Of a stretch of 64,000 nucleotides of DNA, positions 49,775 through 60,141 are shown piece after piece. The notes under the pieces are model-generated. The model had not been told where the DNA came from. It searched no databases and saw only the letters and a program-made list of their open reading frames with translations. The stretch is from positions 124,001-188,000 of the forward strand of contig OZ287710.1 in assembly GCA_965649825.1 (NCBI GenBank). Reading direction: 5' to 3'. The stretch is from Penicillus capitatus (Eukaryota > Chlorophyta). Each line of letters starts with the position of its first letter. The stretch's first letter is position 1. Made by a program: the position numbers and the translations under genes.

Positions 49775-50498
49775 ATGAAGTGGTTTCCGACTCGGTTATT
49801 TATCGCGTGCTTGACTATCGGCGTCGCCTCGGCGCACATCGTCTGCAAATACCAACGCGTCAGTCTTGGTATAACAAAGACGTCTGCTGAGTGCCAGACA
49901 AAGTGCATCGCATGTAGACACACTCTTATTCCAGTCGGTCTCCTTGAAACAAAACGTTTGCGTGTTGTAGTCGATGCGGATGACCCAGAAACGACACGGG
50001 ATTGCATTGCATGGGGTCATAGCTTAAAAAATGAGAAATGCAGCGGATGGATACTGGAGAACGATCCAGAGGTTTACGCTGCTGACGACGATTACGACTC
50101 ATTCTACGGCGATATTTACGGCTTAGCCTACGACAGCTTGTACAGTGTCGGTTCATACTCCGACAGCTATTACGGCGACTATGAAACATGCGCCCTGGTA
50201 CCACACACAAACATCAGCGTCGCTCATACAAAGGGCGCCGGCGACAAGAGCGGGTGCTTCTTCGACGTCGAAAACTTGGGTTACGCAGTAACACCTGAAG
50301 ACTGTAAGGCCATGTGTGAAGGAAGTAAGACATCTAGAGTGAAATGGACGATCTTTCTGAAACCCTTCTTTTGTTGTTTCAGTGACGAGTCAGCGTCATG
50401 GAGGTTGTCTTGCGTGGACGCATTCAGAGGACGAAGAGGCATGCCGAGGCCTCTTGTCCATGCCGACCAACCAGTACACTTCTTGTGGTCGTGCCTAG
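49775..50498 (+). CDS. Secreted two-module PAN/Apple-like protein B2, long-loop form
   Basis: Duplicate of B1: exons 49775-49913, 49971-50324 and 50383-50498, phase-1 introns of 57 and 58 nt. Signal peptide and both six-cysteine modules are conserved, with identical C-terminal exon coding (HGGCLAWTHSEDEEACRGLL). The module-1 loop between CSGWILENDPE and YETC is 34 residues, twice the B1 loop, and is built from Tyr, Asp, Ser and Gly (DDDYDSFYGDIYGLAYDS). Other changes are few. The longer loop is the chief difference between the two duplicates. Confidence 0.78.
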
Positions 50499-51021
50499 AC
50501 GCTGTACGCAGTGGAACACTGCAACGTCTGTAAACAACAAAGAAATGCCGAAAATCCTGCATCGTGTGTGCGCGTGACTATCAGCCGACGGCGAACGAAC
50601 AGTCTGCAATTGGACGCAACCCACGTTTAACAGAACACAGAGGGAACACACAGCGCCATTCCCAGCTGTGTTTGACTAGGGAAGGCATTGAACCAAATGT
50701 CGAACGCAGCGTTGGGAAAACAGATGGCGTCTGTTGTGACTGACGTGAGATATACGTGGACGAAGAGAAACAGCCGCATTCATGCAGCAGTCGTTATCGC
50801 AAACGAAAGCAACGGCGAATTCGAACCATTCTGCTGAAGTTCATTCAAAGTACAGTACGTGCAGAACGGTAGCTTGTCCGCCTATGTCGTCGCGGAATTT
50901 AGATAAGCATTAAGACGCATCAACGTCATGCCTGCGTTGCTGTGAGTTACGTGCCATTCATTAAGTCGAATTGACTATTAGCGAGCGATACGCCTGTCCT
51001 GTCGAACGGGTTTTCTACACA

Positions 51022-53961
51022 ATGGCAGCAGCAACAGACTTTTTGGCTTTTGGCTTTAAACACACTGACGGCCTCGACATTAAAACGCCACTCATGAAGT
51101 ATGTCACGGCCGTCTATGGCCAGGAACGCGCAGAAGATATCTCACATGATATCGACGAAGTCATGAGAAGGCGAAGTGAGGTTGCGAATATCGTCGGCGG
51201 AAAAGTGGAAGGGTCAAAAAAGGATGTCAAAGAAGTCTATGCCAGGTTGGTTTTGGAGCAGAATGGGAGACATTGCTTACCATTTGGTGTTCAGTTACTA
51301 TCGAGCCTTGTCGGTGATGGAGACCCGTTTTTCAATCAGTTCGGATTCGAGTCACGCACAGGTACCTTTCTACTGGATGTGCGCTTCGAATACCGGAAAG
51401 AAATGCACGCAATTAAATATCCATTTCGAAAAAGCGGCCGTGCTGTTCAACATTGCCATACACCTGTCGCAATTAGCTGCTCAGGGAGACAAGCAATCGC
51501 CGTCCGGATATAAGGCAGCCATGAGACAGTATCAAGTAAAGTGTAAGAAATGTGTGAGAAAGAGTGAGATATGACAAAATGCAGGAAGCGGCCACAGCAA
51601 TTGCTCAGACACATGAAGTGGCGTCGAAAGTTGACGACCCAAAACCAACAGACCTATCGACAGAGTTCTTAAACATGGTCGAGAAGTTGACTTTGGCACA
51701 AGGACAGGAATGCGTCTTCTGGATTGCACTGAATGATCAAAAAAGTCCTTTGCTCCTTGCTCGTATTGCAAAACAGGCTTCGATCCTCTATGCGGAGACA
51801 TTGGAGTACTTCTCCAACCCAGTTGTCCGCTCAGATCTGGACAAAGCATGGCAGGTATGACTTAAGTGTGCGGTGGAGGCGGTGAATGTCGAATACCGTG
51901 CATAGGACTTGGTGCAAAGCAAGAGTTGGTTGTTTGAGGCACTCTGCCAGCATCAGGCAGCAGAAGATGCTCGATTGAGACAAGATATCTCGACTGAAAT
52001 ATCGCGACTGACTCACTTGACGGAGTTGTTGCAAACACTGACAAGGATCGGGAAATTTACGTCACATTCTATACCGGAATACGTGAGACATCTGACAGCA
52101 ATAGTGACAGATCGTCTGCAAAAAGCCGAACAAGTACGCAGCAGCATCGCAGCTCTATTCAAGCAAAAGTCTATTGCGTAGGAGAATAATTCAGTCTATC
52201 TGCGAAAAGTGACACCCTTTGATCAATTGCAGAAAATTACTGGTGCCCAGCTCGTGCGGCCCAGTCCTTGCGCCTACCTAGACGCATCATCTGAACGTAT
52301 TTTCGCAGATGTCCTTCCCGCATCCATGTATCCCATCCTCTCTCCCTCTGCATGTGTCTGCTGAACTGACGTAACTGTGAACAGGATGAAGATTCTGAGA
52401 CGTTATGCTCAGTTGGTAGATGATCTCGTCCATCGCCAACAGACAAAGCTCGAAGGCACCGTCAATGAGGCACAACTCGAAGGGCTGCAGCGTCGACTAT
52501 CAGAACTGACGGATGCGGCAGCGGACAAAAGTTCAGTCTCAGTGCTGGAACCATTGAAAGGACGCTTGGAAGAGATTGAACAGTGCGGCGGATGGACGCA
52601 CATCGAAAAGGTCATGCTTCAGAAATCTTAAAGTGACTGCCAGCTGACGTCTCTCATACTCAGATGTTCGCGGAATTGGAGAAACTGAAGGCATCGGTTG
52701 CAGCAGATCTGGATAGTGTTGAGAAGGAACTAGATGAAGAAGCTGCAGAGGACGCTGAGTGTCGTGAACAGTACGGTGAGGAGTGGAAGGCCGCGATTTC
52801 TGCTAAACTGACAGGGGATCTGCGTAAAATCATTGCGTCCCATCGGTAGGTATCTTATTCTTCTGCTGAATACACTGGCGATATCGTTGCAGGGACGGAA
52901 TCGCACGTGGTGGTAAGAATGACCAAATGGTTCAGGAGAAATTGACAAGCAGCACTGAAAAGCTTGCCAAGCTTTCTGTTGCAAACTGTACGGAAGGCAT
53001 ACCAAAATTAGAACCGACCGCAAACAGACCCTCGGCTGATTTGCAGACCGTTCTCACAGATATCAAAAGTGAGGTCGGCGGTTCGCATTTCTTTAGCCAA
53101 AACACGGTTTCTAGATTCAATAGATCAGGCAAAGGCCATCTCAGATGAAGGTGTCAAACTGAAAGCGTCATTGGAAGACATGAAGAGCAAGGACGATATA
53201 TCGCCGAAGCTCGCAAAGATTGGAGAGGATGCTCATGAAGAGTTGCTCGAGACGGAAGTGATGAAATACGATGAGCTGATTCAGGCCATCGATCAGAATG
53301 TGAAAAAGCAAATGACATTGCGCGGAGACATCGACAGAGCATTCGATGACGTCCAACAGACATTCGATGACGTCCAACAGACATTCGACATAGCGGCATG
53401 GAAAGCGAAAGTCCATCAGTACTGCGAAGACGTCAAAGCAGATGTGAGTGAGCACATGGGTCATCCATCCATCACTGAACCACGCTCTGATGAATGACGT
53501 TTCTGCAGATCGATGCTTTCTTTGACATTCAAATGACTCTCGCTGGACGATTGCATTTCTACGAACAGATGAAGACGCAGCTCGGGGAGCTGAGAGATCA
53601 GACCAGAGATTTTGTTCTGCCTCGAAGAGTAGAACGAAAAGACCTCTTAGAGGTAACGCTGACCGATGCTGAGCTCTTCTATGTGTGATCTGAGCTGTGT
53701 TCAGACAATGAGGGGAAATGAAGAGTTGATGAAGACGACAGTGTCTACTGTATCATCTCCGACTTCTGTGGACAGTCCTTCTGCAGAGAGTCCTTCTTCC
53801 GCATGCAAACAAAACCAACCACCACGCATGACCCCGACGGCATTGCATGTCGCTGTAAGGACAGAGCATTTCTGTCAGCAGTCATTAAGGGATTCTGTCT
53901 TTAGATCTTGATCGGTGCCGTTGTGGTCTTCTTTCTTTTTAAACGGTTGACAGAGGAGTGA
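51022..53961 (+). CDS. BRO1-domain (ALIX-like) protein with C-terminal membrane anchor
   Basis: ESCRT-associated family. The BRO1 domain begins LAFGFKHTDGLDIKTPLMKYV, followed by YYRALSVMETRFSIS and, across introns, FEKAAVLFNIAIHLSQLA, the typical core. ALIX-like helical V-domain sequence follows (LEKLKASVAADLDSVEKELDE; FFDIQMTLAGRLHFYEQM). A Ser/Pro-rich linker (SPTSVDSPSAESPSS) leads to a final short exon, entered by a 48 nt intron that ends just before 53908, coding ILIGAVVVFFLFKRLTEE: one hydrophobic segment followed by basic residues, like a tail anchor. ALIX proteins normally end in a Pro-rich tail without a membrane segment. About nine introns. Confidence 0.85.
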
Positions 53962-54567
53962 TCCGTAGCATCAAGCGAATGCCCAAAGAAGCAAGTTTGC
54001 CCATTCTCCCAGTGGACTTCACTTAATAAAGAGCAGAATCTTTCTGCCAAGCTGGACAACAAGAGCATAACGAGATCACACTTCGTATGTTTTTTAGTGA
54101 TAATCGATGTCAAACTCCGCTGTTAAATGAATTAGAGCAATCGATCCTTGAACGGTTAGTTGCTTTATAGCATCTCGTGGATGGGCAGATTAGAGATCCT
54201 GATGATGATTCTTGAATGTCCATCTTTGGTTAAAAGCTGAGCAAAATGAGAGGGCCTACTAAAAATGAAGGAAGGAAGGCCCTTTTGTATTAAATTTGTT
54301 CGAAGTGAAATTGGCAGCGAATTGTATCTGCTCGACATGAAACTGTCTCTTGTGTGTTTGACTGACTTTATGTCACGCCGCGTCTAAACTTCAGCCGCCG
54401 CGATACATCAAACGGTCAAAGGTCACATCACACGCGTCTCATGTTTCCTCGTCGATCGACAAGGCATCATCACCAGCTGACTTCAAAGAGTGATCCGTTC
54501 AAACACGAGATGCACATGTCACATCACGTATGGTCATTCGTCTCCTGCGTTTTTTGAGGTTTTGGTC
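53962..54567. other. Intergenic region after the BRO1 gene
   Basis: About 600 nt, A/T-richer than average in its first half. Short frames on both strands show no features. It likely contains the BRO1 3' end and the promoter of the next gene. Confidence 0.35.
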
Positions 54568-55049
54568 ATGCGAACGAGTCGCCTTCCCTCGCGGCTGACG
54601 GACAGCGCACGGTTCTGCTTATCTCGGCGACCGGTCCCTGTCACGTGTCCCCGTTTCCGGAGCGTTGGGCCAAGGCATCGGGAACGCATTTTCAGGAAAC
54701 GAACGCTCTTCATCACCTATACCTATCCTGAACCCGAAACGGAAAAAGAGAGATCACCTCTCGATTATCCACAGGCACGTGTCGTCTCCTTACACATCGA
54801 GGCGCTCTGACAACGTCCTCTGTTTAGGAATGGGTGACGCCAGAGCCAAGTCGCCGACCCGACATCTTCCCGGAATTTGAGAAACTCGAAACCCCATTGC
54901 CCAAACCGCTCCCCGGAGATCCAGAGCAGCCAGATGAAGAAGAAGAGATCGAAAAAGACAAAGAGAAGCCGAAGCCTGAACCGGAAGAGGATCCAGAGAA
55001 AGATCCCGAAAAAGAAACGGAGGAGGAACCTGAACTCCCGGACGCTTGA
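54568..55049 (+). CDS. Putative mitochondrial protein with acidic Pro/Glu/Lys tail
   Basis: Not recognised. Exons 54568-54774 and 54828-55049 join in frame across a 53 nt GC-AG intron to 142 aa. The N-terminal 45 residues are strongly basic with no acidic residue (MRTSRLPSRLTDSARFCLSR), a likely mitochondrial presequence. The central PQEWVTPEPSRRPDIFPEFE and KLETPLPKPLPGDPEQP look conserved in style; the remainder is a repetitive acidic tail (EEDPEKDPEKETEEEPE). No membrane segment. It could be a lineage-specific subunit of an inner-membrane complex, but nothing in the sequence proves this. Confidence 0.6.
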
Positions 55050-55149
55050 CAACACCATTATGACCCACCCCTGAGATCGACAGACGACGTCTCACTCTCA
55101 CAGGACGCGGACGCTCTCGCGCAACATATCTTAAAGAGTGTCATCGTTG

Positions 55150-55538
55150 CAAAGTGTGATGATTGAATCGTGGAGAGAGTAAGACGAAATTGTCTCTGGA
55201 CAACGATGACGCGTTATCGGACACTCTGCTTCGAGAGATTTTTCGGATCGTGATGCCATCGACGACGTTACTGACAGCAGCTGATAGTGGTGGGAGGTGT
55301 CCGTCACCGAACGACATGCACGACGCCCCATCGAAGTCACACTTTTTTCGCGGCGACAGGTACCCAGGTTCCCGCTGTTTCTTGTATAGAGCGCGGAGTG
55401 CATTCCTCTGCCGCAGTTCCTCTGTATCACGCTCTCTTACGCAACTTCCATCTCTGTGTACGTCGAGAAAGAGAGGCAGGCGGCGAGGCGACTGAATGGC
55501 GCCTGTCGTTTGGCGTGCATGAAGAGAGAACGGCATAG
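55150..55538 (+). CDS. Uncertain small gene, forward strand
   Basis: Two stretches have good coding character and can be joined in frame: DNDDALSDTLLREIFRIVMP and, after an intron of about 69 nt ending near 55360, VPLYHALLRNFHLCVRRERE to the stop at 55538. The start and any earlier exon (a possible one lies at 55090-55145) are unclear. No family recognised. The region also contains open frames on the other strand, so direction is not certain. Confidence 0.3.
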
Positions 55539-55556
55539 ATCCTGCACGACACCCGT

Positions 55557-55835
55557 TCACAGCGTCCCACTCAACGAGCATGCTCGACCTTTCCTCCGCT
55601 CTCCTGTGTCGCCGTGCGTCTTCGCAGTCGTGCGATATGTCTTTGCCGCAGTAAGGATGTCAAATGCTTCGATGATGGCATCCGCAGGACTCTTGCCTGT
55701 CGAGAACACGCGATCCGGCCATGGATTATGCAGCTCTGTGCATAAGGTCATTGCAATGACGGATACCGATAGGTATCGAATGCCATGCCTCGGGGCAACC
55801 GTATCGTAAGCGGTTCGAATTGAAATGATCTCCAA
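55557..55835 (-). CDS. Uncertain reverse-strand exon
   Basis: 92-residue frame with protein-like content in its first 60 residues (APRHGIRYLSVSVIAMTLC; ADAIIEAFDILTAAKTY). A faint resemblance to the C-terminus of nucleoside phosphorylases is not enough for a name. Upstream exons could not be identified, so it may be a fragment or a chance frame. Confidence 0.25.
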   Translation of the reverse strand: MEIISIRTAYDTVAPRHGIRYLSVSVIAMTLCTELHNPWPDRVFSTGKSPADAIIEAFDILTAAKTYRTTAKTHGDTGERRKGRACSLSGTL

Positions 55836-56361
55836 TGTGAATCAATCGCTTAGCCGAGCCGCCACAGACAGCTCTTTAGGTGACGTTCATGTTCAAGACA
55901 TACATGAGCATTCGGCAATGGCGATTCCACCATTGTCTGCATGTTTGATAGTCGAAGTGTAGACAGCATACGAATCAAGGCACTAGGCAGATAGACAAAA
56001 AGGCGTATAAGACACATGTCACACCCTCTGATGTTTCCCCCGACTGAATAATAAGACAAGACAATCGAGAGTCGACAAAAACTCGATAGATTTATCATCT
56101 AATGCTGCATTCGGCCCACAAGTGACTTTCTTTGTGTCATTTCATGAAGAAGCAACTAATGAAAAACTCAGTTTCCGCCATGTCTAGCGCAAACGATTGA
56201 GATAATCTAATTGAAATGAAAAATAATCAAGCATAATAAACTCGAATAAGATGCTTCGATGCTAGTATACAGGATAATATAAGTCATTGTCGAACAATTG
56301 GTGCTATCGGTCGGGTAAAACAGTGTCTTATTGATGTCATTGAGTTATTGCGTGCCCTCTC
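55836..56361. other. A/T-rich intergenic region
   Basis: About 525 nt, clearly A/T-richer than the surroundings (56160-56350), without a supportable gene. Likely the 3' flank of the F-box/LRR gene. Confidence 0.35.
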
Positions 56362-58001
56362 TCAATTCATCCACCACCTGTTTTCCCTATGCACAGTGAT
56401 GCCCCTTTCACGGAGCAGTGAACATTGCTCTCCAGAAACACTCGTATCGTTCAAGGCAATTCTACGGAGGCAGCGCATCGACAGCATCCTCTGTACAGAT
56501 GCGTCAGAGATTCGATAACAATGTCCAAAATCGAGATCGTCGAGGTGGGTTAATCCAGAGCTTGCGATATCGACAGCTCTGTCTGTGAGACGATAACATC
56601 CACGAAGGGAGAGGGTCTTGAGATAGGCTGTACCAGATGCAAGCCCTTCCAGTCCATAATCTGTTACTTGCTCACAATAAGCGAGAGAGAGCCAATGAAG
56701 GAGTTTCAAATGCGCCAACTGATGGAGTCCAAGATCGGAGATGAGTCTGTGACAACCGGCAACGTTCAAGATTCTCAATTGCCTTGCCACCTTGCTGATG
56801 CCAAAGAGACCCAGATCCGAAATCTGACGGCAGTACGAGACATCTAAACTGGTGAGATGGGGACATTGATCCAGGCTGAAGAGTACGGTATCATTGACAT
56901 GACAGCAATGCGAAATGCTCAGATGTTTCAACAGCTTGAATCTCTGGACCATTTGGCAGAGCAATCGATTGGAGACCTTGCTGAAAGACAAACTCAAAGA
57001 GTGCAGTTTGGTGAGATGTAGGAGATGGCGCAGTCCACGATCCGTGATGCCATTCACGTTCTGCCCCATCAGTAGATGAAAGGGATTGGGAACAGAGATA
57101 TCCAAACTCACCAAATCCGTCAATCTCGATACCTCTTCAATACCGCTAGGCACCCATCCACGAATATAGAGATGTATTCATGCTCAGGGGGGAAGACCTA
57201 CTTGTCAGTCAATCGATAGTGCCCTCCAAGATTGAGGTTTTCCAATTCTCCCAGCGAAGCCAAGAGGCCAAGACTGTCATCGTTGAAGGTGGTCACCGAA
57301 GGGCAGTGCACGATATTGACATCCAGTGTTTTCAATCGGTTCATTCTGGCCAATTCGTGTGCGACAACATTTGGATTGGCAACAGCACTGACGCGTAGAA
57401 TGAGGTGTTCCAATTGGATCAGCGTCGACACGCCCCTGAGATTCAAACAGCTTCCCCCCGCCATGTGCTCGATACGTAAGGTCCTCAATTTCACCAAGCC
57501 CTGGAGGATCTGCGCAAGCGTGGGTTCACGAATGTCCACGGCGCAACGCGTGAGCATCAGTGTTTGGAGATTGGGTAGATTCTGTATTCCTGACTGCGCT
57601 TCGAAACGGCATCCGTCTATGACGAGGACCCGCAGATTACGGCACGTTTCCAGAACAGACAGGTCCAGATAGGGGAACTCCAGGACACCACGTGTATTGC
57701 AGAGTTCGAGTCTCTTCAGTTGATGTAGGGCGCCGACTCTGTGAAGGTGTTCAAGTTCGGGGTGCTGGCCACGAAACACGACCTTAACCTCTTTTAAGGC
57801 AGGGAACAGGTCCACGAGCTCGGCAAACGGAAACGTGTGCGATAAGTTGTACTGTATACAGTGCAGGAGCTTTTGCGTTTTGGATTTCCATGAGGAACAG
57901 ACGCCACGGACCCATGCGACGTCAGGACTGTCGAGTTCGTTAAGGATGGACGCAAAGAGGTCGTCCAGCAAATCGCCCCACGGAATCTCTAGAGCCTCCA
58001 T
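56362..58001 (-). CDS. F-box and leucine-rich-repeat protein
   Basis: Probable substrate receptor of an SCF ubiquitin ligase. An F-box lies at the N-terminus (LLDDLFASILNELDSPDVAW followed by VRGVCSSWKS). A short region with irregular LRRs follows, then after a 52 nt intron near 57147-57198 at least eight cysteine-containing LRRs of the AMN1/Skp2 type, for example HLTSLDVSYCRQISDLGL and LKTLSLRGCYRLTDRAV. It ends at NRWWMN. Total is about 530 aa. The start at 58001 (MEALEIPWG) places the F-box at residues 5-45; an in-frame Met lies at 58028. Confidence 0.88.
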
Positions 58002-58101
58002 GGAACACAACCCTCGCGTCAAAGGCAAATAGAGAACAGCTGTTCGGTGTGGTTCAAAGACCGTTTATGATGATGTCACGTATATACCTCATTCACAAAT
58101 C

Positions 58102-59673
58102 ATGAACTGCCAGGAATCTAAACGCGTTCAGCGCTTGTTGGAAGAGGCGATCGAGGGACTCAGGTTTGAAGAGATCCTGTAGAGCAATGCTGTCGTGACA
58201 GTTGCGCGATGACGCAGATTGCTCAGTCATGCGACGCCGGAATGGCTGACAGCATCTCCAGAGATCGAATATGAAGTCGTGGATGTCATGCTGTTTGCCA
58301 TACAGCAAATGCGATGTGGATAATGTAGCCTCTGGCGAAGATACTGTCAACATACCGGAAGCATTACTCGCAAAATGACTCGAAGGCGATGATCGAATCG
58401 ACCCTCGATCTCTGGCGTTTGCTTCAGGTGCCGTGCCGTTCTCTACGATTGTGTGTCTTGAACATGTGTATGGATTTGCTCAGCGAGATTCGGAAGCGTC
58501 GGAAGTGTTCCATCAGACAGCCGATGATGCATCGGCCGAAATGCTCGAGATCATGCCTCTCTTCGAAAGGGCACGCACGGCAAGGAATGGCGTTGTTGTC
58601 ATGACTGCTATCTGCACATAGCTCGTGCACTATGTCAAGCAACAGTTATCTGTGACGGTTGAAGAAGATCGAGCGAATGCCGCGAACTTTGCCATCATCA
58701 AGCAACGCGAAGAAGAAGTCTTCGACATCTTTGCATTCTATTTCCTTCCCGAATCGCGTTATCAGGCCATTTCGGAACAAGAGAAGCTCGAACAGGTGTT
58801 GAAGATGAACCGAATTGAAAGAGAGAAGAAGATGCGTGAGATTCAGCACCACGAGAATTCCATTCGGATCTCTGTCGAGTCGGTTCAGGTCTGCCTTATG
58901 TCATCCATCGCTGGGCACTAGACACCGTTATGCATGACAGAAAGAGTTTGAGGATGGTCAGACGGCACGAACAGTAGCCGCTTCAGAGAAACGCACAGCA
59001 GATCATGAGAAATATCGTTCGGCTGTGACAGAGAAGAAAGCACAAGTGAGCAAAAGAGATCTCTTAAGATGACGAACAGATCGTTGATACCGACTGTGTT
59101 TCAAGCTGCATCAACTTGAGGACGCTCTTCAGATGCTCCAGAGCCAAAACGAAGAAGAGATTGCGGCGCTGAGGACAAAGAAGAAGCAATGTGTAGAAGA
59201 TATAGAGGCCGTGCTGCATCAGATGGACAACGAAATGGCCATCCTCTGTCAGAAAGAATCTGAAGTGATGCACATTGTCAGAGACCTCCGAGCCAAAATC
59301 GATGTCCACCTCAACCGTCACCATCAGCTATTGTTAAGTCTGTTGTTTTAGGATTGCGATGAAGAATTGCAAGGCCTTGTTAAACAAAGAACGGACGCCG
59401 AGATGGCAAAACAGCAAGAACTCGAAGCAAAGAGAGAGGCATGTGCTTGTGATACAGGGACAGATGGAACGATGTTTGCTGTGTAGCGAGAGAGACGTGA
59501 GCGAATACGTCAGAAGGCAGCCGTACTGATCCAGACCATCTGGAGAGCACACATGGCAAGTTTTATGATCTGCAGTGTGCAGTAAGGATTTCTCAATTTC
59601 GTGCTTACAGCGAAAAAAGACGATGAACAATAAACCAAAGCCGAAGGGCAAGTCAAAGAAGTCAAAGAAATGA
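58102..59673 (+). CDS. IQ-motif axonemal protein (DRC9/DRC10-like)
   Basis: Likely subunit of the nexin-dynein regulatory complex. Begins MNCQESKRVQRLLEEAIEGL. Central exons are long coiled coil (for example FAIIKQREEEVFDIFAFYF; MLQSQNEEEIAALRTKKKQ). Near the C-terminus an IQ motif, KAAVLIQTIWRAHMARKK, is assembled across an intron and is followed by a Lys-rich end (KPKGKSKKSKK), as in IQCG (DRC9) and IQCD (DRC10); which of the two is not decided. About six short introns. Together with the RIB43A-family gene it indicates a motile flagellum. Confidence 0.7.
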
Positions 59674-60141
59674 CGCATCGGCCGGCCACTCTCTTTGAGG
59701 CACTCTCTGCGACTCAGCCTTGTGTCACAAAGTAGCCAGATGTGCCTAACATGAGCAGCACGGTGGCTCCCTATGTACGTACAGTATGTCAAGCGCTGTT
59801 GCTCATCTTGTTTGTCCCCTGACCTGGGCAGCGACACGAAGTCGCATCATCCGTTGTGAGAGGGCAGAGTTGCCCTACGCGATACACAATGAGCAAGGAT
59901 GCTTAGAGGACACGAATCGTGTACCCTGTAGAAACTGACGATACCCACGGCGAGAACACCGACGGTCACCGCTCCCCCTGTTCACTCACGTTGCATCGGG
60001 GCACGAGGTGGAGATCTCACGTGCCGACGAGAACGATCGGATTTCGTTTCCTTCGAGGAATAACGTCGTCGTCCATTATGCACAATTCTTTATTCTCTCG
60101 GCAATGCAGATGATAAATCGATGCCGTGTGACAGTGACATA
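59674..60141. other. Intergenic region between convergent genes
   Basis: About 470 nt between the IQ-motif gene and the decarboxylase, which are convergent. No frame with recognisable features; presumed 3' flanks. Confidence 0.35.

Larger units (their letters stand above)
48739..50865. repeat. Segmental duplication, copy 2 (genes A2 and B2)
   Basis: Second copy of the A-B block, in the same orientation as 39985-42045 and about 8.75 kb away. It is about 65 nt longer, mainly because B2 has a longer loop. Past the right edge, 50888-50935 resembles sequence downstream of gene C rather than sequence downstream of B1. Confidence 0.9.
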
